Assembly: GCA_030512335.1 (NCBI GenBank)
Contig: JAULSU010000001.1
Span: 2,666,001-2,730,000, forward strand
Origin: Immersiella caudata
Lineage: Eukaryota > Ascomycota > Sordariomycetes > Sordariales > Lasiosphaeriaceae
Direction: 5' to 3'
DNA length: 64,000 nt
Positions 1 to 12,000 of this stretch are shown here, piece after piece (position 1 is the stretch's first letter; each line of letters starts with the position of its first letter). A program made the position numbers and the translations under genes. A model generated the notes under the pieces. That model saw nothing but the letters and a program-made list of their open reading frames with translations, was not told where the DNA came from and made no database searches.

Positions 1-1578
1 GCAAGTGTCCCACCCTCTGCTTCCACCGGCCGCCGGTCATTCTCTGGGCCGGGTTAGGAAGGAGGAGGTCGCCCGGCGTGCACTGTGTGACATACCGAGG
101 GAGGAAGGGATGGCCTGTCACTCAAGGTACGCCCACCCCAGCGCCCCCGTGCTAGCGCTAGTCAAACGCCTTTTCCCCCTAGCCGATGCGCGTGCAAAAG
201 GACTAAGAAAGCTTAAGCCCCGAAACCTTCCTGAACGTGGGCTCATGTCGTTTTGACGGGTGGCGGGGGCTTAGTCCAAACCGTCTGAAGCTCGATACCA
301 CGACCATGGCCTAGCATGCCGCTGTCGGCGTCTACCCGCGCACCGTCTGCCTGCCCGCGAGCCAGAGAGCCACGGGGCCGGCTTGGTGCTGAGCCGATTT
401 CACCATCGAAACGTTGGGCCTTGCATCCGTTGCGTCTGCTGCTGCACCTACCGGGGCCGGGCTGAGACTCCTGCTTCCTCCTTTCCCCCCATAAGACCCA
501 GGCTGCTCTCTCGCCAGAAAGGGCTGGGTCTGCATGTCTGATATCTTAACCCTACTCCCTGCCCCTGCTCACTGACGGCTGCCAGCCTCGAGACGCGGCC
601 AAACTGTCTCGCTCGTCCTGCCGTCCGCATCTCTGTACCCAATCTCCTGCATCACTCCCGCAGCCAACGTCTTTTGGTGCCGAGGCCCCGCACTCTTTCT
701 GCCCGGCACTTTCGAGCTCTCGGGACTGAACATCACTCGCGCGCTGTCCTTCCGAATCCACCCGCTGCCTTCTCCTTGTTGCTGAGACGCCCGGCAGGCA
801 ACCATCAAGTGGCGACGCTGGCGGTATTGCCGTCGTGGCGTGGGCGGGAAAGCGAAAAGCGGTAGAAAAGGAGCTCAACTTGACGGCCGAGGCAAAGGGG
901 TCGCCTGAGCTCACGAGCTGGCCGGATACCGACCAAAGAAACAGGAACAAATATCCCGCGGGAGACTGCAAAACTTCCCGCACTGCATCGATCTCGAAGA
1001 ACTGGGGAGCGAGCTGCCCCTGAGCAGGGTGGGGTAACGTCTTCGGGGACGGTGCTTTTGTTAGGCCCTTCGAGAGACACTTTGTCGGCGAACGCGTACA
1101 TATTTAAGCAGCAGCTTTGCCACCCCACACCCCCTTCCCCCGCCAACTTACGGGTACCCGTTATCGCGTGTGGCCTGGCGGATCTGAAGCGGCTTCCGGT
1201 AAGGCAGGGTAGGCGCAGCCAACAAACTCAGGGTGACCTTGACGACGACGCCTCGCGGCAGCCCAAAGAGTCAACTGACACCGAAAAAAAAAGGTTGAGC
1301 CGTTGCACCGCAAAAAGCACTGGGTCATCGGGGTGCCCTGACGAATTTTTTCCACTTTTCCAGTTGAAGCCACGACGCAGAAGCGGCCAACTCGGATCTA
1401 AATCACGAACGGCACGGCATCGCAGCCGTCTATCGCGCACAAAGGGGCACGCACAAAGGGTCGGGTCTGGAGCGCCGTGGGTCGGACCCCCACGACATCA
1501 AGTGCGGAACGACGGTACTTCAGGGCGGAGTACCATGAGCCACGGTTGTGCTCTGTGATTCAATCGATTTGCACCACA
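1..1578. other. Upstream region and long leader of the Zn2Cys6 gene
   Basis: No convincing coding region is seen in this stretch. The open frames are short, overlap on both strands and contain no recognisable motif. A TATA-like TATTTAA lies at 1101-1107, followed by a pyrimidine-rich CCCC/TTCCCC stretch near 1125-1142. If transcription starts just after that stretch, the leader would be about 430-450 nt and would contain only one upstream ATG (at 1535). This is inferred from sequence only. Confidence 0.5.
1535..1558 (+). promoter_or_regulatory. Short uORF before the Zn2Cys6 factor
   Basis: An ATG in good context (TACCATGAG) opens a seven-codon frame (MSHGCAL) ending in TGA 20 nt before the main ATG at 1579. 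It is the only ATG seen between the TATA-like element at 1101 and the main start. Short uORFs this close to a start often reduce or condition translation of the main frame. Whether this one lies in the mRNA depends on the transcription start, which cannot be read from the sequence. Confidence 0.4.
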
Positions 1579-1611
1579 ATGTCGAACTTCAGGACTAACC
1601 CGCACCACCGG

Positions 1612-1646
<35 letters not shown>

Positions 1647-1653
1647 GCAACAG

Positions 1654-1685
<32 letters not shown>

Positions 1686-4600
1686 ACAGCAGCAGCAACA
1701 GCAGCAACAACAGCAACAACTTCCACTCTTCAGTCGTTCAGAGTATGTTGTTACAACCGCCCCTGCTGCCGACTCGATCTCTGCGCCACCACCCCATCCT
1801 TACCACCATCAGATCAATGGCCACATCGAGTTCCATCGCAACGCCCTCGCACCGGAGGAGGTGTCCGGCGTGCCGCCGAACCTCCGCCGGGGCAGCTTAG
1901 CCAGGTCGATTACAGGCAGCGAGGCTGCAGGGGCTCCTGAGGAGGCTTCCAATGCGTCGTCGCCTGGCAGCAGCTCGAACACGCAACAGAGCCCAACGAC
2001 ACCGGCTGGTCTCGCGCCCAAATCCATCCGCCGAAGGATGCGTATGATCACATCGTGTTTAGAGTGCCGCCGGCGAAAGCTCAAGTGCAACAAGTCGCAG
2101 CCTTGCACCAACTGCATGAAGTTTTCGCGCGAGTGTCTCTACATCGGCCCCAAACTCGACGAAGCCAGCCAGCTACGCTTGACCGAGATCAAGGAAAAGG
2201 TTGGCTCTCTTGAGAGACAGCTTGAGCGGGATGTTGCCAAGTCGACAGGTCGCGGCCCCGGCTCAGCGCCAGGGGCGTCAAGCGGGGCCCAGCAGAGAAT
2301 CCTGGCAGATGATGTGGAGGACGAATTTGAGGGGGAGCGCGACCTTCACATATCGCCCATGGTGGCGCTAGATCTCACATATGAAGATGATGCCGATGGG
2401 GTGGCCGGCACCGATGATCTGATCGATCTCGGGATCCGGGTCGGCAAGATGAGGATCACGGAACGCATCGGCGGCTTGAGCCGGCCGCGCATCTCAGAAG
2501 AGGTATAGGTTTACGCCCTCCGAGCGTTAGGGTGTCCAAGGTTGCTGATCGTCGTTTCTTCCTCCAGATCCTCGCTGGCATCGCTGGCCCTCAACCTCCT
2601 CAGGGGGAGACGGGCTTCCTGCAACAACACGGTCTGCTCCCTCCCGGCGCTGACAATGGCATGCTCAACGGTGGTATGGAGCTTCCGCATTGCATGCGGC
2701 CTGGAACCTCGTATATTGCGCCATCAGGCGGCTTTTTCTTCGGCCAAGTTACGGAATCGCCAGAGATTCTCCAGCTTCTGCCTCGCCCCGAGGCCTGTGA
2801 CCGGCTGATACTGCGATACTTCGAAGCCGTACATCCCATCGCGTGCTGCGTGCATAGGGCTTCGTTCGAGGCGCTATACGATTGCTTCCGAGAGGATATT
2901 CGAAACTTGATCGAACCACGGCCGTCCACACAGGCTGTTGTGTTTGCTGCCTTTTTCAGCGCTGCCGTTAGCCTCGAGGATGCCGACGTGCAGCGAGAGT
3001 ACGGCGAGTCCAAGCACAACTTGGTGACCAGGATGAAACTGGGAGTCGAATCCGCGCTGAGCAAAGCCGGCTTCCTGCGCACCACGAAATTCGAGACGCT
3101 GCAGGCCTTTGTCATGTTTCTGCTTCCGCTGTGCCGGGACGAAGTGTCAAGGGCACACTCGGTGCTCGTGGGCGCGGCCGTCCGCATGGCTGAGTGTATG
3201 GGTCTGCACCGAGACGGCGATGCGTACGGCCTGAGCCCGCTGGAGACGCACGTGCGGCGGCTCATCTGGCACCAGCTGTGCTTCCTCGACGTCCGGACAT
3301 GTGAAGCCCAGGGCCCCAAGCCCGGTATCCGGCGCGAAGACTACGACACGCGGCTGCCCATCAACTGTGACGAGAGCGATCTGGCAGCCCAGCGGATGCC
3401 GGGATTGAGCCCGCAGCCAGCCGAACGGTGGACACCAATCCTCTTCTCGCTCATGCGCTTTGAAATCAACGAGATGATGCGTATCATATGGACTGATCGG
3501 CGGAAGTTGGAGACGCGCCGTGTGGCCCTGTCAACGGTGCTGACCAAGGTCGATAACTTCCGCAAGCGCATGGAGGAAAGATATGACCGCTACCTCGACG
3601 AGCAGGTTCCTATCCAAGCATACGCCAAACTGGTCATGAGATTGCTCACGTGGCGGCTGCACGCCATGGTGCTTCACCCATACCACTCCAACACGAGCAA
3701 CCCGATGCCGGAGCGCATGAGACACATTCTGTGTATGAGCGGCGTGGTCATCATCGAGACAGCCATGGCGCTGGAGAGCAGCACCTTATTCCGCCCTTGG
3801 CGATGGTATTTGGGCGCCTACCAGCAGTACCAAATCTCTTTGCTCTTGGCCACTGAGATTTACTACCGCCCAGCCAACGACCTGGCAAACCGCATTTGGC
3901 CGTGCTTGGACTATGTCTTTGGTCTCGACGTTAACATGGCCCGTGAGCACAAGAGCCTCCTCATTCTGACCGAGATCATGGATAAGACGGGGATTTATAC
4001 ACGCATGCGAAAGATGCGCACCCCGATGGCCATGGCACAAGCCGTCCCTGACAAGCAGGCTGTGAAGGACTCGCCTCCTCTCCAGGGGATGCAACTTCCA
4101 GGTATGGCTAGGACTGGCCCTTATCAGCACCATCAACAACACAATCAGAGCTCAGGCCTCATCCAGCATCAGCAGCAGCAGCAACAACAACAACAACAAC
4201 AACTGCAGCAATTACAGCAGCAAATGCAACAAGGCTCACCGCCCATTCCATCATTCCTCCAACCTATGAACCTCCAACAGCACATGCCACAGCAACTTCA
4301 ACGGCCAGGCTTGAAGCTCGAATCAAGCCTTCCCCAAAACCTGATGCCCAACACCACCGCCCCTGGCCACCACAACATGACCCTTGTGACAGGCCTCATG
4401 CCCTCAGTCCAGACCCAGCACCCAGCAATGATGATAGGCATGCCCAATCTCGGGCCTATAGGCATCCACCCACAAGACATGGTATTTGGCGGCGTCTCCA
4501 ACGGCGAAGTACTGTGGGGTCTGCCGCCCGGGAACAATGCGCCCAGTCCGGAGAATAGCAGCGAAGGCGGCAGTCCCGAGGCGACGACGCACGGAAATCG

Positions 4601-4841
4601 GATGGGCATGAATGCCACGCAGTCGCAGCAGCCGTTGAACGTCATGGAAGGGGTCGACTGGGTATGTTTCTTTTTCCCCTTGCCTTTGTCGTCGATACGT
4701 GCTGACAGCTTGATGTTACAGGGCCAAATAGACTTCTTCATGCCAGATTTTAACTTTAGTGTGGATACCATGATGTCGCCTGGACAGACTCAGGGGCAGC
4801 AAGGACAGGCGCAGGGGGGCAGTAAATGGACCGGGGCGTGA
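1579..4841 (+). CDS. Zn2Cys6 fungal transcription factor with poly-Q tract
   Basis: Predicted nuclear DNA-binding regulator of about 1,045 residues. Exons are 1579-2502, 2568-4661 and 4722-4841. Both introns are phase 0, with GTATAG/GTATGT donors and CAG acceptors. The start at 1579 is chosen over the upstream in-frame ATG at 1477 because of its strong context (CACAATGTC). In order the protein has 36 glutamines (residues 12-47), a Ser/Pro-rich linker, a binuclear zinc cluster with spacing CX2CX6CX5CX2CX6C from about residue 160, a short coiled segment after it (EIKEKVGSLERQLE), a fungal_trans (middle homology) region with the typical 'MAECMGLHRDG' and 'RLIWHQLCFLD' stretches, then Gln- and Met-rich C-terminal sequence with a second Q tract near 4170-4230. 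I do not recognise the orthologue, so target genes are unknown. Intron 2 (60 nt) has no stop in frame, so retention would add 20 residues. Confidence 0.88.
1612..1719 (+). repeat. CAG/CAA repeat encoding 36 glutamines
   Basis: Thirty-six consecutive CAG or CAA codons lie directly after the tenth residue of the Zn2Cys6 factor. CAA interruptions are scattered through the tract, which should limit slippage compared with a pure CAG run, but length polymorphism between strains is likely. Confidence 0.95.
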
Positions 4842-6027
4842 TTTTATGTGGAATTTCTATCTGCTTTGATGCAGTCGGTGTTGTTACCAATACCCCGTGT
4901 CGGTACTGGCGTTTGTTGTCTCACGGGTCGACGTTTCTTGGAAAGTTCGGACAACCAGGAGCTTAGGTACTTGCTTGGCGAGGATTAGAGCAGGGCTGTA
5001 TTTGTGTTCGGACATTGGTGTTGATTTGGATGCGAATACTCTGGCAAGGCAAGAGGGAGGACAGCGAGGGTAGGTACTTGGATATTTTGAGTGAGGGGAG
5101 GGCCATGGAGTACACACCTTGACGAGCTGTATCTTGAGCGTTGCTTTCCATAGCACACACTTGTTGAACATCGATCAAAACTTGTATTCTAGTCCTGGGT
5201 GCGACGTTGGTAATCGGCTGTTGGTTTGCGAATGGGTAATGCCGCCTGCGGAATACATGCATCCTGCCTAGTTTTACCTGAAATATCACAAGACGCTCAG
5301 ATTCAAGAACTAAAACTATCATGCCCATTACCAACTGCTTTTTGAGCTAACTGAAATGAAGAGAGAGCAAGCCTTGCGTCACGTCGTCAGTCGTCATTGT
5401 CATCACAAAGTCTTGTCAAAACCAGCACCAGTCCACCCACCATTCTATCGCCCAAGATGAAAAGGAGGAACGACGGTTCGCACGTAAAGAGATCCAAAGC
5501 ACAGCAAAAAGGGAAGAGAACCCGAACCGGCGCAAGCTCGGATTCCTCGTTCTCCGTTTGCCGCGCCAGACCAACACATGGTGCATCTCGCAATACAAGA
5601 CACAAGATCACAAGCATGCTTCCGACACACAACAGACCGAAAATGCTATTATTTGACAGACAGACAGACAAACAAACAAACAGATGAGAGATGTTTTCGC
5701 AATCAACCAAGCAATCGCAAAGCCAAGGCCAGCAACTCGAAACTCCAGACAATACTGAAAGAAAAGAAATGTATGAGCGTGCGTCGAGCCAAACCCTCCG
5801 CTAACCTTCCAGCCCAAATTCATGATTGCCAACCCAAAATACCGAGGGTGAACCTCAAACTGAAAAAAAAAACGAAAAAAAACGACACAAAATGAAAAGG
5901 CTTAAAAACCCCTTTCGTCATCAAAGTATTTCAAACACACAAAACAGAACCAGTCGCCAGACCAATTGCTTTTTCCTGCACCCCTATTTCCCCTTCTAAA
6001 CTAAAATTATTCGCTCCTTCGATGCAA
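4842..6027. other. Convergent intergenic region (Zn2Cys6 gene / leashin)
   Basis: The 3' ends of the transcription-factor gene (+) and the giant leashin gene (-) face each other here. I see no supported gene. The stretch from about 5640 to 6000 is A-rich on the + strand, with several A runs that would be T-rich 3' UTR on the leashin strand. A simple repeat lies at 5655-5682. Both 3' UTRs probably end in this interval. Confidence 0.6.
5655..5682. repeat. (GACA)4(AACA)3 microsatellite
   Basis: Four perfect GACA units pass into three AACA units. It lies in the convergent 3' region between the Zn2Cys6 gene and leashin, outside coding sequence. Confidence 0.85.
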
Positions 6028-9000
6028 TCAGAATCCGCTCATGCTGACATCGCTTCTCCCCGCCGGCCCAGTGCCCAATCCGCTGACGCTCCCGCGGTCA
6101 GTGCCAGCCCTGGTTGATCCAGGCCCAGGGCTTCTGGCGAGCAGGCTGACGCCGCCTGCGTCCGAGCTGGGCGTCACCATGCGGATGGTCTTCTTTCCGG
6201 GCGTGGAGGGTTTCGCAACGAGAACTTGGGCGGGACAGACAACGATTTCGTCCTCGCCAACACCGTTCTCGTCTCCCTTCCTGACCACGAGGGGGAACAG
6301 GACAACGCGGACTGTCGTTCCTGCGGCCTCGAGGTCTTCGTTTGACAGCGAGGAGTCGCCCGAGCGTTCGTTCATGAGTGCAGCGTTGAACTGAACGGTC
6401 TCGGTCAACTCGCCCGTGTCGTCGTACTCTGGCTGCAGAGGCGGGAGCATCATGTACTCCGCCTTCTGGCAGCGCATCTCGATGGCGAGGCCGACGGCCT
6501 CACGCACTACTCTCTTCAACTGGGTCTGGATTTGGTCTTCCAGGTTGGACGGCGGCGGCAGAATTTTGCCGAGCGCATCCAGGATAGCCTGTACCACAGC
6601 GTCGGTATCTTGGTCGCGCTGCTTCTTAAAAGAGGGACGCCTCGAGAGCAGCGTCAGCGTTACCGCACGCCATTGGCGCACGGCGTGCGGTGGACCAACG
6701 TCGGTAAGTTGCTTCTCAAGCGTCTTGAGCTTCTGGCGTTGTTCACGGTCCATACCGAAAAGGTACCGCGTGAACACAAACTCCCAGATCATGGTGGTTG
6801 TCATGCTCATTAAGATATCTCGGCGACGGACTCGGTCGTTGAGATAGGTATCGACGTCGGAACCGTCGAGCACGGCGTTGTCGAGACGGTCAATCAACTT
6901 CTCGTCATTGATCTCCGAGGTCAAGCGGCAAGCTCGCATGTCGCTAAACTTGCTGAAGCGTAACACCCATTGTTGCACATGGGCGCACAGCTGTTGGCAG
7001 CGGTGGTCAAAGTAATCGACGTCGTGCAAGTCCAAGAAATCGCCGCCATCCTCTGGTGTGGTGGTCTTGAGGATTTGTTCTTGCAGCCTCATGATCTCCT
7101 CCTTGGACGCCTCTAACTGACGACGCAGGTCGGCGAGCTCGGCATCTTTGTTCTGCGCGGCGCTAAAGTGTTGTTGGGCAAGGCCGCGCACCTGCTCAAG
7201 CTCCCTCGTGGTTTGTGCGTGTTCATTTTCGAGGCGGCGGACCTCCTCGTGGTGCTTGACGGCGATGGCCGAGGTGGAGCTGCGCAGGCCCTCGTTTGTT
7301 TGTTTGAGACGTTCGATAACGTCTTGGGCCTCGTGGAGCATGCGCTTTAGCGACTCGATCTCACTGTCGCGCTCGGCGTTGACGGTGGCATTTCGATGGG
7401 TCAGCGAGGCCTCAGCCTGTGCGCGTGCTTCGGCGAGGGCGCGGTTTTCTGCGAGGAGCTGGTCGACACGGGATTCGAGCTCAAGGACTTGCATGCTCTG
7501 TCGACGACGCATGCTGTGCGGTCGAGTCGGTGAGCGCGGGGAGCCGATGCGGCCCTCGCCGTAGCCATCCTGCGATTACCTATCAGCTTCTAAATCGATG
7601 CGATACGAAGAAAGAAACTTAAAAAAACTTAAAAAAAACTTACATAGACGTCGGTCATGTCCTTGGCGCGGACACGGCCTTCGTTGGCAACGACGGGGTT
7701 GTTTTCTGCAGATGCGGACTTGGACGCAGAAATGGCTCCCAGGACACCCAGTGCGGCGGCGCCAGCTGCGACAGCTCCAATGGCGGCAGCAGCTGAGCTG
7801 CCCGATGCTTCGTCCGCGCGGGCCTTGGCAGCCAGGTCTCGTTGGCTCAGGGACACGGACCGCAGATCGCCGCTGACTCGCCGGTCGACCCGACGGAGTG
7901 GGGGTGTACCAGTGAAGGAGCGAAGGCTGCCTGGGCTGTCAGGCCGCCGCGGCTCTGGCGTGCGCAGGCGAGAGAGGCTGGTATTGGACGCTGAGCGCCG
8001 GGGTGTGGGGTCGGGTGTTGACCTGAGCGCGTTGCGTGATTGGCTGTGGGTGTGGGTATCGGACACGCTCCGGGTGGCCGCGGCCACGCCAAGACCAGCA
8101 CCAATGGCGGCCCCTGTGGCGGCGGCATTGGCCATGGACGGCGTTGTTGACCTCGGCGCAGCGTCAAAGGCTTCGACGCGTTTCTTCTTGACGACCAGAG
8201 ACTTTTCCGGCTCGGGGGTCCGCGGTGTCGGCTCAGGCTCCCGGAAGCGTGGTGTCTCGGGACCCACCAGTTTCCGGGCGCTGGTGCTGCCGCTGTGTTC
8301 GGCCGGTTCGCCTGCGAAGGGAGATCTCCTGAACGACCTTTCGGTGGCATGGTCGTCCACTCCCCTCTGTGTTGATGTCGAGTAACTCTCACGCTGCTTC
8401 TTAGGTGTGCTCTCGAGGTGAACTCCGCTGTCGCGAAGGCCTTCGGCGCGCAGTTGTCGTGAGACATGGGGCGAATCCGATCCGAAGCCGCTGTCTCTGT
8501 TTGGTTCCGGTGTCGTCGGGACGGCCCGTGAGCTGTGCTTTGTCGTCTTCGAGCCTCGATTCACCGGTTCCTCGTCTGATGAGGCTTCTTCCTGCACCGG
8601 TGGTAGGTTGGAGACGGTGCGCATGAAGTCCGAGATACTCGAGACCCGTGGAATCGTAATCATCGTTGGTTCGGCTGCTCGCTTCGTCTTGCTGTCTTCG
8701 GCCTTGACGTCTCTTGTGCTGAATGCCTCCTCGTCTGCAATGTCGTCTGGGAACGAGAAGCTTCGCTGCACCGGCTCTGGCGACTCGGATCGCTTCTTCT
8801 CTCTTGACTGCCTCTCCTGTATACGGCCCTCCCTGACTGCCTTGGGAACCGTCTCGGAATCCTGTCGACCGAGGCCCACACTCCTTGATGTCCCTTTCGC
8901 TGCTTCTTCGACCATCACCTCCCTCTTGCTCTCCGCCACTGGTGTCTCAGCCCCAAGGCTACTCTCAGATGCCACCGGAACGCCCCCTTCTGTAACCTCT

Positions 9001-12000
9001 GATCTCTCGTCCATCGGCTCCAGCAGCTCAATGCCCCTTGGCATGATCTCTGGCACCTCGTCAACCCCATCGTCCAACTCCACCTTCTCCTCCGCCCCCT
9101 CCCGAGTAATATCCAGCTTCTCATCCACATCCATCTTTTCTTCATGCTTCTCCACTCCTCTTTGACTGATCTCGGGCACCACTTCAGGCGCCACTTCAGG
9201 TACAGCCACAGGTACTGCTTCGACCTTCTCAATCTTCTCAACCTTCTCCTCCACATCCATCTTCTCCTCAGGCTCTACCGACGGTTCAGGCACATCCCAG
9301 AAACCGTCCGCGTTCTCCTCCATTCTCGACCCCTCCAGCGGCCGCTTCTCTGATCCCTCCCACAACGCCTCATCATCAAACATGTCATCATCTCGCACCG
9401 TTCTCTTATCCTCAATCTTCTTCTTCCCACCCTTCTTCTTTTTCTTTGCAGCCGCCGTCGACCCGCCAAACTTCTGCGCCAGCAGCGCAACACCCCCGGC
9501 CAGGGCGCCCGCGACTGCCGCGGCAGCGACGTCGTCGGGATCCGTGGATTTTTCTTCAGCTTCCTTTCCCTTTCTCTTGCTGGCACTGTCCTTTTCCAAG
9601 AAAGACGCAGCGACTTCGCGTGCCATTGCTCTGTCTGTTGTTTTCTCGGTATCTTCCTTTGCCGTCGGGTCCAGGTCCATTGCCGAGTGAGATGGTGTTG
9701 TGGTCTCAAGGAAGGAGGCAGCAAGCTCGCGGGACTCCCTCCGATTAGACTTGGTGTCGGAGGAAGTAGCGGGCGGGTGTTCCTTGATGGTCTCTTCAAG
9801 CAGAGAGGTAGGTGCTCCAGTTTCAAGGAAAGCTGCGGCGAGTTCCCTAAACTCGCCACGAGTGTGCTCAATGGGCTCATCCTTTGTCGTGGCTTTATGC
9901 GCGGGCTCTTCCAGGAACGAGGCAGCAAGCTCACGAGCTTCGTGTCGCGAGGGCTCATGGCTCTTTTCTGGCGCGTGATGGTGCGGCGCCTCTTCCATGA
10001 CCACATTAACTTGCTTGTGGCTGTCTCCCTCAAGAAATGAAGCGGCAATCTCCCGTGCCGAGACCACCGGTTCTGCGATCTCGGTGGCTTCAAGTTCCTT
10101 GGTCTTGGCCTTCTTGCGATGTGCCTCGTAGTCAAATGGCGGTTCAGGGTCAACCAAGACAGATCGGCTTGTTTCCTCTGGCTGGGATGCGCCAGGGCTC
10201 TCGATTGGCACCAAGGGACGGCAGCCATCATCTTCAAGTGCGATGATGGGGCTCTGCAAAGCGGTGAGAAGCTGTGGTGACGTGGCATCTGAATGGTAAG
10301 GAATTGGTGGGTTTGTGATAAATCCAAGATCGACAGCCGGTAGTGTAATCCCTGGGTGAAGCTGGACCGTCTCGTCGCTGGCAATCTTGGGCTGGAAATA
10401 GTCATCGACTGTCAAGAGAGCCCCAGGCTCAGTCGACTTCACGAGATCGGTGATCGGCTGAGCATCTGTGGAAGGTCCTGGAGCATCCTCAAAGTCAAGG
10501 GCCACACTCTTGCGCTTCTTCTTGTCTTTCTTGCCCTTCCTGCTTTTGGATGATGAGAAGTCACCAGCCTCGGCCTCACCGATGTCCTCAGCAGCGATCC
10601 TCTCCTCCACTAGCAGAGGCAGCGACTCAGGCTCCGGCGTCTCTTCTTGAACCTGAGGAGTCTGCGAGTCGGATGGAGAGTCTGAGTCGAGATCGGATTT
10701 CTTGCCCTTCTTTTTCTTGTCCTTCTTAGACTTCTTGGTGCTAAAATCAGGCCACTCGTCGTCCTTCATCCCTCTGTCTGTAGCGGTGTCAACTGGAGCC
10801 GGTCGAGTCTTGTCAGCAAGATCCTCCTCGGCCGCCGTTGGAAGGTCGTTTGCAGACTCTTCGACAATTGAAGCTTCGACAACTGGGGCCTCGAGATCAC
10901 CGTTTGTGGCAGTAGTTGTGCCAGAACCCGCATCAATTGCTTGCTTCTTGCCCTTCTTCTTGTCTTTCTTGGACTTTTTCGTCGGAAGTGCCCAGGCGTC
11001 TTCGGGTTCAGTTGGATCAGCAGCAGGCTCGGGGGCCGGCTCGACAGCAGGCTCCACAGTTTCTGGGACAGTTTCCTGGATGACCTCGGCTGCAGCTTCG
11101 GCGGGGGGCTCAACAACTGTTGGTGATTCGTCCTCTGGAGTTGTTGATGCGGCGGGCTCTACCACAATGGCTTGCTTCTTGCTCTTTTTGTCTCTCTTGG
11201 ACTTCTTGACCGAAGGGGCCCACGAATCCTCTGCTTCCGCTTCAGGTTGATTAAGAGTTGGCTCGGCTGCGGCGGTGGGCTCAGCAAGCACATGCTCAGC
11301 CACATTTTCCTTCTTTTCCGCAGGAGCTCTGTCGATAGGTTCCTCGGTCGCCTGTGTTCCATATTCGCGAGTCGCTGGCGTGGCAGTACCAGAGTCTGTC
11401 GTGAGCGGCTGCTTCTTGCCCTTTTTCTTGTCCTCTTTCGACTTCTTCACAAAGGGCGCCCAAGAGTCTTCGGCCGCGACCTCAGCTTGGACAGGTATAA
11501 GTTCGGCATCTTCAGTGATCGGCTTGGGAACGTCGTCTTGCATCGCTTCAGTTGACGCTTCAGTTGACACTTCACCAGCAGGTTCTGCAATCACTGGGAT
11601 ATCTTCGTGGGGGGTCGTTGGCGTGGCGGTGCCAGAGTCCACACCGAGAGCTTGCTTCTTGCCCTTCTTCTTGTCCTTCTTTGACTTCTTCACGAAACTT
11701 GCCCCTGAATCCTCAAGTGCAGGATTGGGCTGATCAAGATGAGGCTCGGCTGCGTCGGGAACCGACTCAGTGAGTTGTTGGGCAGCCTCAAATGTGGCTT
11801 CTGCCGAAGGTTTAGGGACTTGCTCTGGAACCGTTGGCATTTCTTCGATGGCCGGAGCAAAGGGTTCAGGCTCAGCAAGAGCAACCTCCTGTTTCGCCCT
11901 CTTCTTGTCCTTCTTGGACTTCTTGGTTGGCAATGCCCAAGGACCTTCAGCCTCCGTAAGCTCGGGAACAGTCTCGAAAATCTCTTCCTTAGCTTCGGCC

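Noticed and set aside
1477..1578. Upstream in-frame ATG at 1477 for the Zn2Cys6 factor
   Set aside because: The 34 extra residues look non-conserved, and the ATG at 1579 has much stronger initiation context.
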